DNA from: Mimachlamys varia
Lineage: Eukaryota; Mollusca; Bivalvia; Pectinida; Pectinidae
Length of the DNA stretch: 64,000 bases
Direction: 5' to 3'
Assembly (NCBI GenBank): GCA_947623455.1
Contig: OX392534.1
Span: forward strand, 31,246,926 to 31,310,925
The notes under the pieces were generated by a model. It was not told where the DNA came from. It ran no database searches and worked only from the letters and a program-made list of their open reading frames with translations. Shown here one piece after another: positions 1-9,861 of this stretch. Numbering within the stretch: position 1 is the first letter of the stretch; each line of letters opens with the position of its first letter. Both the position numbers and the translations under genes were made by a program.

Positions 1-1845
1 GAGAGACAGGAATCTAGGAGACATCAAAACAAAGGGAGAGACAGGAATCTAGGAGACATCAAACAAAGGGAGCAACAGGAATCTAGGAGACATCAAAACA
101 AAGGGAGAGACAATGAGGAGACATCAAAACAAAGGGAGCAACAGGAATCTAGGAGACATCAAAACAAAGGGAGCAACAGGAATCTAGGAGACATCAAAAC
201 AAAGGGAGAGACAGGAATCTAGGAGACATCAAACAAAGGGAGCAACAGGAATCTAGGAGACATCAAAACAAAGGGAGCAACAGGAATCTAGGAGACATCA
301 AAACAAAGGAAGAGACAAAGAGGAGACATCAAAACAAAGGGAGAGACAACGAGGAGACATCAAAACAAAGGGAGAGACAATGAGGAGATATTTAAACAAA
401 GGGAGCAACGGGAATGTAGGAGACATCAAAACAAAGGAAGAGACAAAGAGGAGACATAAAAACAAAGGGAGCAACAGGAATCTAGGAGACATCAAAACAT
501 AGGGAGCAACGGGAATCTAGGAGACATCAAAACAAAGGGAGTAACAGGAATCTAGGAGACATCAAAACAAAGGGAGCAACGGGAATCTAGGAGACATCAA
601 AACAAAGGAAGAGATATTGAGGAGACATCAAAACAAAAGGAGAGACAATGAGAAGACCTTGAAACAAAGGGAGCAACAGGAATCTAGGAGACATCAAAAC
701 AAAGGAAGAGATATTGAGGAGACATCAAAACAAAAGGAGAGACAATGAGGAGACATTGAAACAAAGGGAGCAACAAGAATCTAGGAGACATCAAAACAAA
801 GGAAGAGACATTATGAGGAGACATTAAAACAAAGGAAGCAACAGGAATCTAGGAGACATCAAAACAAAGGGAGCAACAGGAATCTAGGAGACATCAAAAC
901 AAAGGGAGCAACAGGAATCTAGGAGACATCAAAACAAAGGGAGCAACAGGAATCTAGGAGACATCAAAACAAAGGGAGAGACAGGAATCTAGGAGACATC
1001 AAAACAAAGGGAGAGACAGGAATCTAGGAGACATCAAACAAAGGGAGCAACAGGAATCTAGGAGACATCAAAACAAAGGGAGAGACAATGAGGAGACATC
1101 AAAACAAAGGGAGCAACAGGAATCTAGGAGACATCAAAACAAAGGGAGCAACAGGAATCTAGGAGACATCAAAACAAAGGGAGAGACAGGAATCTAGGAG
1201 ACATCAAACAAAGGGAGCAACAGGAATCTAGGAGACATCAAAACAAAGGGAGCAACAGGAATCTAGGAGACATCAAAACAAAGGAAGAGACAAAGAGGAG
1301 ACATCAAAACAAAGGGAGAGACAACGAGGAGACATCAAAACAAAGGGAGAGACAATGAGGAGATATTTAAACAAAGGGAGCAACGGGAATGTAGGAGACA
1401 TCAAAACAAAGGAAGAGACAAAGAGGAGACATAAAAACAAAGGGAGCAACAGGAATCTAGGAGACATCAAAACATAGGGAGCAACGGGAATCTAGGAGAC
1501 ATCAAAACAAAGGGAGTAACAGGAATCTAGGAGACATCAAAACAAAGGGAGCAACGGGAATCTAGGAGACATCAAAACAAAGGAAGAGATATTGAGGAGA
1601 CATCAAAACAAAAGGAGAGACAATGAGAAGACCTTGAAACAAAGGGAGCAACAGGAATCTAGGAGACATCAAAACAAAGGAAGAGATATTGAGGAGACAT
1701 CAAAACAAAAGGAGAGACAATGAGGAGACATTGAAACAAAGGGAGCAACAAGAATCTAGGAGACATCAAAACAAAGGAAGAGACATTATGAGGAGACATT
1801 AAAACAAAGGAAGCAACAGGAATCTAGGAGACATCAAAACAAAGG
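1..1845. repeat. 975-bp higher-order duplication inside the satellite
   Basis: The block from 1 to about 870 recurs at 976 to about 1845 with the same order of variant units, including rare ones such as the CAACGGGAATGTAGG unit and the AGAGATATTGAGG unit. By eye I see no differences until the copies part near 870/1845. This means a very recent segmental duplication within the array, or an assembly artefact. Confidence 0.85.
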
Positions 1846-3010
1846 AAGAGACATTATGAGGAGACATTAAAACAAAGGGAGCAACAGGAATCTAGGAGAC
1901 ATCAAAACAAATGGGAGCAACAGGAATCTAGGAGACATCAAAACAAAGGGAGCAACGGGAATGTAGGAGACATCAAAACAAAGGAAGAGACAATGAGGAG
2001 ACATAAAAACAAAGGGAGCAACAAGAATCTAGGAGACATCAAAACAAAGGGAGCAACAGGAATCTAGGAGACATCAAAACAAAGGGAGCAACAGGAATCT
2101 AGGAGACATCAAAACAAAGGGAGCAACAGGAATCTAGGAGACATCAAAACAAAGGGAGCAACAGGAATCTAGGAGACATCAAAACAAAGGGAGCAACGGG
2201 AATCTAGGAGACATCAAAACAAAGGGAGCAACAGGAATCTAGGAGACATCAAAACAAAGGAAGAGACAATGAGGAGACATCAAAACAAAGGGAGCAACAG
2301 GAATCTAGGAGACATCAAAACAAAGGGAGCAACAGGAATCTAGGAGACATCAAAACAAAGGGAGCAACAAGAATCTAGGAGACATCAAAACAAAGGGAGC
2401 AACGGGAATGTAGGAGACATCAAAACAAAGGAAGAGACAATGGGGTGACATTGAAACAAAGGGAGCAACAAGAATCTAGGAGACATCAAAACAAAGGGAG
2501 CAACGGGAATCTAGGATACATCAAAACAAAGGGAGCAACAAGAATCTAGGAGACATCAAAACAAAGGGAGCAACAGGAATCTAGGAGACATCAAAACAAA
2601 GGGAGCAACAGGAATCTAGGAGACATCAAAACAAAGGGAGAGACAGGAATCTAGGAGACATCAAAACAAAGGGAGAGACAGGAATCTAGGAGACATCAAA
2701 ACAAAGGGAGCAACAGGAATCTAGGAGACATCAAAACAAAGGGAGAGACAATGAGGAGACATCAAAACAAAGGGAGCAACAGGAATCTAGGAGACATCAA
2801 AACAAAGGGAGCAACAGGAATCTAGGAGACATCAAAACAAAGGGAGCAACAGGAATCTAGGAGACATCAAAACAAAGGGAGCAACAGGAATCTAGGAGAC
2901 ATCAAAACAAAGGGAGCAACAGGAATCTAGGAGACATCAAAACAAAGGGAGCAACAGGAATCTAGGAGACATCAAAACAAAGGAAGAGACAGTAAGGAGA
3001 CATCAAATGA
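1..3010. repeat. Tandem satellite array, 31-35 bp units
   Basis: The array begins before the window and fades at about 3005. Two unit types alternate. One is about 35 bp and centres on GGAATCTAGGAGACATC. The other is about 31 bp, carrying GAGAGACAATGAGGAGAC in place of the GGAATCTAG part. Both share the tail ATCAAAACAAAGG. The units are purine-rich on the + strand, so long stop-free frames appear on the - strand, but they only echo the repeat. No gene is embedded. Confidence 0.97.
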
Positions 3011-4127
3011 AAAGACATAAACAGGATTTGAAGAAACATCAAATAAAGGGAAAGACAACAATAGGGACTGAGGATTGAGACATCACAAAAAATGAGTCAA
3101 TATATATATACGATGTATATACAATGAATAATGTAGCATGCAAGACTTTATTCTTTATGTATAAAAGAGAAGTGAACTTTATAACACATACATGTAAGTA
3201 CAAAGCTGCAAAATAAGGCAATAAGATATACATGTTATTTTGTCATATAATCAGACTATAGCTACATGAGTGTACAGCATATATGTACATGTATACATGT
3301 ATGGATTTATCGAAGCCTGGAGGCCAAGTAAACATATTCATTGCATCAGTAATAATTAAAATACACTTGAGCAATCTTAAAAAAGTTAAGAGACAGATGA
3401 GGACACTTACTCTTACTTAGTAAATATTATGTTTATTATGCCTAAATATAGAACCATGATTTCATTACCTGAAACTGACTATATCACTACAGTACATAAG
3501 ATTATCCAGGTATTAGAACTTGAAGGATTGATCGAATTGTATTGTTGAAGATGTGCATTGATTAGGTTGCCTTACAAGTCTTAGCTGTAAGAAGGGAAGG
3601 AGAAATGCCTAGTTAAAAGGCCCGGGGGGGGGGGGGTATATTGTGTGGGGAGGGGGTATATTGTACAAGATGAGCATCGATTACACCTTGAATGTATGCC
3701 TTATGAGCATCAGGTGTAGGGAATTTTTTTATTTTAGCTCAGCATCAGCAGTACAGCATCGGGCCAAGGGTCACAAGTTTGAACCCCAGTGAAGACATTA
3801 AATCATTATCTTTATCATTATTCCTTATCTTAATTACTACAGTTATTCATATATCATAATACTTGTTTACTATATCAAATCATTTTGTTTGTCTGTATCA
3901 TCATACTTAAACTAGCAGTACTGTAATTGCACAGTTAATCAATTTCTTATTCAACTCTAAAAAGTGTACTTAGAGAGTGATCTGTTGTGCAGTTACATCT
4001 GAAAGGATTTTTTTTTTTTCAGAAATACATTTTGGTCATATGAGCTATCAAACATTTTGCAATTGTGAAAATTGAACAGGAATGTTTCTCTGAAATAATA
4101 TGTATTTTTTTTAAGTTAATTGGCATT
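3011..4127. other. Intergenic DNA with poly-G and SINE-like sequence
   Basis: AT-rich DNA with no supportable exon. It has TATATA/ACATGTA runs near 3100-3300, an interrupted poly-G tract at about 3623-3660 and SINE-like sequence at about 3535-3800. The short open frame at 3039-3233 (-) has no recognisable domain. Confidence 0.6.
3535..3800 (+). repeat. tRNA-derived SINE-like sequence
   Basis: The stretch at 3737-3795 has a tRNA-like box A region (TTTAGCTCAGCATCAGCAG) and a degenerate box B (AAGTTTGAACCCC). The leader AAGATGTGCATTGATTAGGT with the following TTGCCTTACAAG matches the reverse complement of sequence at 26110-26140. The GTAGGGAATTT...TTTAGCTCAG junction recurs in the copy at 26275-26400 (-). 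This supports a dispersed Pol III-type element rather than a working tRNA gene. Confidence 0.6.
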
Positions 4128-4590
4128 TTAACTCATTCACCCCCGAAATTTAATGGACTATTCCAGAGAAGCATCTAACGATTCCAACCTTTAAATTGGT
4201 TCAAACATACCCGTTAACCCTCCCTCATTACGAGGGAGACTCCCTCATTTTAACCAAAATTTACCGATATCCCTCGAAATCTCACTCATCCAAGTCTAAA
4301 CCCACACAAACTCAAAATCCACATCCAGTGGTCTAATGCTCTCCTATAGTTACTGCAGGGTATGTGTAATAACCATAACAGATGTGTCTGGATCAAATGA
4401 ATACTTTTTGAAGTTATTCTAAATACATAAAATAAGAAAGACAAATCGAGCAATGCAATTTCAGTCGCATTTCACATGTACTTTTTAATTTCCCCTCATT
4501 GGAAATATGGATCGAGTGAGATCTCCCTCATTAGCGGTTTCAAAGGTTAACACCTATGGTTCAAATGAGTCTTTAAGGGTGAATGAGTTA
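4128..4590. repeat. Short hairpin MITE family copy 1, interrupted by an insertion
   Basis: Ends TTAACTCATTCACCCCCGAA and AAGGGTGAATGAGTTA are inverted repeats. This is one of nine copies here of an approximately 85-bp hairpin whose arms read TTCACCCCTGAA/TTCAGGGGTGAA around a TTGAACTCTTCCAA...TTGGAATAG core. The copy is split by a 352-bp element at 4206-4557. Confidence 0.8.
4206..4557 (+). mobile_element. hAT-like MITE nested in the hairpin element
   Basis: The element lies between two copies of the 8-bp sequence GGTTCAAA (4198-4205 and 4558-4565), as expected of a hAT-type target duplication. Its ends resemble the family termini CATAGGTGTNAACC/GGTTNACACCTAT. The interior has the CTCCCTCATT blocks and the stretch CATAACAGATGTGTCTGGAT. 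Related copies are at 10681-11029 (inverted) and 50070-50350. No coding capacity is visible. Confidence 0.75.
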
Positions 4591-5850
4591 TGCAGAAATG
4601 GGTATTGAGATATTAAGACATAATTATGATAATACTTAATTAGGGAATCAAAAATTGTCTTTTCTATCAACAACTAATATTGAACTTGTTAAATAAGTTC
4701 ATCTAAGAGTTTTAACATTTGGTTAAATTATTTGTAATATCATATATACATCACTTATAATACGACACTTGTTAAGTCGACTTGTGTATATTTTGTCACT
4801 CACGCTATAGGCCTAATTATGGTTATAATTAACTTACATTGACCGGCAACCACCTGGAACTAGAAGCTCCACGAACTCAGGTTTACAACAATCCGCAATT
4901 AAATCCTTTTTAGAAACACACTTCAAGACAACACTTTGAATTAAATTTAACACTTTTTCTTAACATTTAAACCAACTGCCATGTTGTTGTTAGTATTCTA
5001 CATCCTTACTGGTTTACAAGTTCCCGGGATGAACGGTGAGTTAGGCCAAACTGTTTTAAATATCAGCATTGCGCGTCACTGTAACTACAATATCGGTAAT
5101 CATAGCCATTAAAACACAGCAATCCAAAGTAGATACAACTTCACATTAAAATATGAACCTGTAAGTAAATATGTCCCTACGTCACATTTCCATTCACCGT
5201 TATGAATGGCCTGACACACAGCACCCTTATTGGTTATGTCAGCCCGCTACCTAGCAAAAATAAACATTACTCGCCGTTAAAGACATACTTGACAGCTCTA
5301 TGTCAAAGCACTCTGGATTCAAACGCATAGAAGATCTGTTAAATAAAGCACCGTAAACCAGATTAATTTGTTGATAAGCTACATGATCTTCCCTCGAGAA
5401 CGATTGTCGAGTTTTTAACAATGAAATTAATATAACAAGTTGTAAATGATGCGTTCGACTTGATATTACAAAAGTCATTTTATGCAAAACGTATTTTTCG
5501 TAAACATTCCCGCCATGTAGGGGAGGACTAAACAAAAACCAATTACCGGGAATGCATCAACAGGTTTCCGGAAATCGGTGTCTCTGGTGCGTCTACGACA
5601 TTCATAATGTAACCATATTGTCAGTAAAAGAGTCAAGACGTGCATAGTTTAATAATGTGTGAAAAATAATAAAGTCGACACACTTTGGGATGAGTATTGA
5701 ATTAATGATAATTCAAGTCCATCTTTTCTCTTCAAAATCCTTTCTCTTTCTGACCAAGCTTCATAGACTTTGGGGGTTGCTCAGTTACTGGCTTGCTTGG
5801 ACCTCTTTATTTGATCTACTCCACTTCACCACAGGACATGAACATTTGTT
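4591..5850. other. Intergenic stretch with weak promoter-like signals
   Basis: No confident gene. At 5000-5600 the sequence is richer in CpG than its surroundings. It contains an ETS-like TTTCCGGAAAT (about 5566-5576), the YY1-like - strand sequence ACATGGCGGGAATG (about 5504-5517) and a CCAAT box on the - strand near 5229. Together these could mark a promoter, possibly of a - strand gene, but I cannot define its exons. The frame at 5251-5535 (-) has no recognised domain. Confidence 0.35.
4981..5035 (+). CDS. Candidate signal-peptide first exon (weak)
   Basis: An ATG at 4981 opens an 18-codon stretch starting MLLLVFYILTGLQVPG, which looks like a secretory leader. It is followed directly by a good 5' splice site (AACG|GTGAG) in phase 1. 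I found no downstream exon to join it to before the SH3 exon at 9676, which starts with its own methionine. It could be a real first exon with distant partners, a relic, or chance. Confidence 0.2.
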
Positions 5851-5977
5851 ACCTGAATTAAGGTGTTTAGAGTAATTTCACACTTTTAGGGATTATATCA
5901 CTTTTCTATATGACCATAAAATTGATCTACCCCCATGCTCCCCAGTGTAAAATTACTCCAAACACCTTAGTTTAGGT
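5851..5977. mobile_element. 127-bp foldback MITE
   Basis: About 34-bp terminal inverted repeats: the left arm (5851-5884) begins ACCTGAATTAAGGTGTTT and the right arm (5944-5977) is its near-perfect reverse complement, ending AAACACCTTAGTTTAGGT. The spacer is about 59 bp. Non-coding. Confidence 0.75.
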
Positions 5978-6139
5978 CCAACAATTTCTCAGGTCCCTGT
6001 GCAATTGACTAAGTACTGGCGGGCGGTTGGCGAGTTTTGTCGGTATTGACTGGCCTTTGCCAGTAAGACAATTGGTTTAATGTTATATAAGCACGGACTT
6101 AGATTAGATATCGAAGTCCGTGATATAAGCAATAAAAGT

Positions 6140-6282
6140 TTTAGCAAATGTTGTTCCATTCCTATAACATGTACGTCCCTGCTATAACGCACATTAATTG
6201 CTATCGATGAACCGATATCAATAATAAGTTTGTCAGCTATTACAATGAGTTAAGTTATCGTATTTCAACAACATTTGCTAAA
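6140..6282. mobile_element. Short MITE with 16-bp inverted ends
   Basis: Ends are TTTAGCAAATGTTGTT (from 6140) and AACAACATTTGCTAAA (to 6282), a perfect 16-bp inverted repeat. The 143-bp element has no coding capacity. A smaller hairpin (CACGGACTT/AAGTCCGTG) lies just to its left at about 6092-6122. Confidence 0.65.
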
Positions 6283-6307
6283 TGGTTCATGTCAAATGTT
6301 GTAACTA

Positions 6308-6775
6308 TGGTGGCTGATTTCTGCCATCTCGCCTTTTCGCGTAATTATTTACGCGAAAAACCGCCGAACGGCTGGTTTTCGCCTTTTAAATTTTACGCGA
6401 AAAGGGAAAAAATGCGAGAAAATGAACACGAAAAGGGGCCGTTATTCATCTAAACATTTCGCCTTTTCGTGTTATTTTTCTCGCCTTTTCGTGTAGCTTA
6501 TCAAAATATAAAATTAACGCGAGAACCCGCCGAACGGCGGGTTTTCGCTTTGTTAATTTTTAAAAGGCGAAAGCCTGCCGTTCGGTTTTAAGCTACACGA
6601 AAAGGCGAAAAAAATAACACGAAAAAGCGAGATTTTTCAAGAATAAATGGCGCCTTTTCGTGTTCATTTTCTCGCCTTTTCGCGTAAGATTTACAAGGCG
6701 AAAACCCGCCGAAAGGCGGGGCCAGTTTGCGTAAAAAATTACGCGAAAAGGCGAGATGGCAGAAATCAGCCACCA
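6308..6775. mobile_element. 468-bp multi-hairpin foldback element
   Basis: Outer arms TGGTGGCTGATTTCTGCCAT and its inverse ATGGCAGAAATCAGCCACCA are perfect, and the match continues inward through CTCGCCTTTTCGCGTAA. The element is flanked by TA on both sides (6306-6307, 6776-6777). Inside are many CGCCTTTTCG modules in both orientations and at least three CCGCCGAACGGCGGG-like palindromes. It is much richer in CpG than the flanks. The open frame at 6588-6794 (-) is only a by-product of the repeats. Confidence 0.85.
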
Positions 6776-6777
6776 TA

Positions 6778-7877
6778 TATATAACGGTCATCACAACATT
6801 GGCCTTCGCAATGCATTACAATGTAAGGTTGCAGAAAAAATGTAAATATAGTCTACCTGTTACCTTTTCTCCTGAATAATCAAGACAATTATTATTACTA
6901 TGTATGATATATTCTGTCAATTCTATGCAGTAAAAAGATCTATCTAAGTCCGTTGTCATCAGGGGCGTAGCTGGTGGTGTTTCAATATTTATCATTGATG
7001 TAAAAATAAAATCCGATGATATGTTTAACGTCCATGCTGTCTTAAAACAAAAATAATAAATATACGTTTCTTAAGACATTACTCGCTAGTATGCAATAAC
7101 AGAGACATAAAAGCCATCTGTGTTAAATTCACGTCTCTGTCAGTAAGTGTAATGCGATGTGATTTTGCCGCTTTCAACTCAGGTACAGCTGTAGTTATAC
7201 ATCTCGCTTTATTTTCTTCGGCATAATTTCGCATAATTTAACAGGCTCATCATCAATTATTTTTGCTGTCTTTTTATTCCACCTGACCGAATAGTCAATA
7301 TCCAAAATTGGCAATATTCATAAATATTCTAATATAGATGCACTAAATAGAGGATCTTGCAAGCATGAGTGGCAATGCGTAATATGGGATTTATTAAACG
7401 AGTTAGATAATTAATACGGCGAGCCTTTAGGGCAGTGACATATTAAATAATACAGTAACATTTACACGAGCGTAAGATTCTATTTATACCATAACTTATA
7501 TTCATCAGAAAATACACAAAAATTCTCAAATTTATTTCTCGATAAAAAAGGTAAATTTCACTTCCAAGACAGTCATATAACGCCATGAAGACGTCATTTG
7601 TTATGGCGTCACAATGGTGTTATTACATTAATATTGTATGATACCATATTCATGACTTAATACCCGATTATAACATAATTATACGAATAACAAATTTCCT
7701 GCAGCCTGGTGTGTTAATCTGACGAGTCGATTAAAAAGAGTAACATTATCAGTGGACTTCGATTATTAGTCGAATTATGAAATATCTCGAGTTTAATACG
7801 TGCACACTTTGGAAAAATGATGTGCAAGCACGGGCTTATGTGCTTACATGGTAGCTACGCCTGGTCATTTGTGTTGT
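6778..7877. other. Intergenic DNA, nothing recognised
   Basis: AT-rich sequence without supportable exons, RNA genes or clear repeats. Confidence 0.5.
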
Positions 7878-7881
7878 TTAA

Positions 7882-8269
7882 AGGCCCAATATACGTAACT
7901 TTCGGCAAAACTTGAAGCAAAAATCAAGCCTAATAGCTTATATATATATATATAGATTAAGTTAAGATTAACCGATATCAGAAATATTCAAGATGAATTC
8001 GTTCGCGGTTACCGGTACAGCAGCAGTTGAAACACGCTATTTGTAAACACGCGTCCATTTCGAACCGTCTTCTACCTACGGTTTGTTGTTGAAGTGGGCC
8101 CCACCTGAATTATTTTCAATGCTTTGGATTTTTTTGTCAAGAGTTTCTCGATAGTTACCGCTCAGTTTTACTTCGTTTTAGGCTTATTTTTGCAAGGTTA
8201 TCAACTGGAATTTTTTTCAGAATTTTTCAGAATATCCAAAAATTACCTGAAGTTACGTATATTGGGCCT
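7882..8269 (+). mobile_element. TTAA-flanked MITE, copy 1 (longest)
   Basis: Terminal inverted repeats AGGCCCAATATACGTAACTT / AAGTTACGTATATTGGGCCT are flanked by TTAA on both sides (7878-7881, 8270-8273). That is the target duplication of piggyBac-type transposases. It is 388 bp and non-coding. Internal landmarks are CGCGGTTACCGGTACAGCAG and GAAGTGGGCCCCACCTGAAT. Related copies are at 24451-24762 (inverted) and 52981-53109 (deleted). Confidence 0.85.
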
Positions 8270-8273
8270 TTAA

Positions 8274-9675
8274 ACTTGATATCGTGACAAAATCTGCATG
8301 CATGCAGTTAGATGAAGGCGGCCACTATGTGATAGAACTAGAACGTTCAAATGTTTCGTTTTTTTGTTGTTGTTGCCTTTTTACCCTATATGACATCAAT
8401 GAATTCATTCTCAAATGTTTTTTCAACTATTTTTAAATATCATATAAAATCTATATATCTTAGAAATGTACAAAGAGGATATCCAATTTAATAAGTGATT
8501 TCCTCGTCATGGAAGTATTTAACTCAACGTTGGAAGCCCTTGTTTTTGAATATCACAATAGGATACGTCCTTCCAACTTGTTTTGTGGTTCTCATGACTT
8601 TTTCGGTGAATTAATTATGTTTCATTTCTACACACTTGTTGTGTGTCCCTAACTAGCTGTAACAAACTAGCAGGTGGCCTGGGCTCGTGTGTATTTTTAT
8701 GAATGGGGTATAGGAATGGGTATTGTCTTATTTTGTTTAAACTTCGTCAAATTCTTTCAATGTCAAGTTTATTTGACGAAAGCATATATGACACCGGGAA
8801 ATCTGAACGCTTTTGGATAGATCATTTACAAGAACTGAACTGAACTGAATTGAACTAAACATCCCTACTTATTCTAAAAACCTTAGTTCATTATAATTAG
8901 GTTCAAAACAAATTCTCAGATGATTGTGCATTGGAACAAATGCTCCCCAATTTAGAATTGTAATGTTTTGGCATGTTTGTTATTGTCGTTGAATGTTTTC
9001 AGAAGGCACGAAGAAAATTCTTGTTTGTTACCACATTCAGTCTATAATTTCTATGTCTCTGCCACGTTTTATCACGGACTTAGATCTAAACTAAGTCACA
9101 GGAAACTGAGAATTTATTACAGCTAGTTTTGGATCCAAGGGTCATAAAAGCTAAAGTAAACTAAAAGATATAAGTTAGAAAACACGGATTCATATATGGC
9201 TTTTAATGTCTCTTATTTAACCATACTTACCTATTTGTTTTTATTAATATTTGCGCTACATTTATTTTTTTTTTTTTTATTACATGACGTGTTGTAATCC
9301 GGAAAATATGCCCGTCCCTTTTCGGTTAGTTTTTACTTTCTTGTTAATCGTGTTGACTGTGATCATGAGCAGGTGCGCGCCAAACCACAGGCCTAGACTA
9401 GTAAACGTTCAAATCACCTGTACAAAACATTTAACCATCATGTTATTGAAGATATTTTATCGTTCATTTTACACGTAATTATACATAAATTTTAACAAAC
9501 GATAAAATAGTCCTATTTTATGAAGGTTATTAAGGGGGAGTAACTTCGATTGACTTGCGGGCTGTTGAAAACCAGCTGATCTCGAGCGATTTTAGGTAGG
9601 CTAGTAGGGGGCGATAGGCCTAATTATCAGTCCAATACAAACAGTCGGTACGGAAGTCATCCCCATGTCGGAGGC
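8274..9675. other. Upstream region and 5' UTR of the SH3-FAM107 gene
   Basis: No other exon is visible. A good TATA box is not evident in the last 200 bp before the ATG. The last 150 bp are less AT-rich (for example AGGTAGGCTAGTAGGGGGCG near 9594) and probably hold the promoter and short 5' UTR. An ATG at 9665, 11 bp before the chosen start, opens an overlapping frame out of phase, so it could act as an overlapping upstream ORF. The frame at 9251-9478 (+) has no supported function. Confidence 0.4.
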
Positions 9676-9861
9676 ATGGAGATCTACAGAGCCGTGTCGG
9701 ATTTTACTTCACCCTCTGTTGAGGGTTCTGAGAATATCCTTTCCTTTGACAAAGGGGACAGGTTTGAAATATTTGACTGTCACAAGACGGGGACAGAATG
9801 GTGGGGAGCTCGTGCTCTGAACAGCGATACGGTGGGATACGTACCGTCGAGATATATGGAG
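9676..9861 (+). CDS. Exon 1: complete SH3 domain
   Basis: Encodes residues 1-62, a whole SH3 domain in one exon, ending exactly at a phase-0 donor (ATGGAG|GTTAGT). The start ATG sits in a good context (GGAGGCATGG), and the SH3 fold begins three residues later (YRAVSDF), so no upstream coding is needed. The hydrophobic ligand-pocket residues of SH3 domains are kept: the aromatic in AVSDF, the first W of EWWG, and P and Y of YVPSRY. The insert SPSVEGSEN lengthens the RT loop. Because the domain is a single phase-0 exon, it can be left out without breaking the rest of the protein. Confidence 0.92.

Noticed and set aside
298..1470. Two identical 65-residue leucine/phenylalanine-rich frames on the - strand (298-495, 1273-1470)
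   Set aside because: They are readings of the satellite units, kept open by repetition, and are identical only because of the 975-bp duplication.
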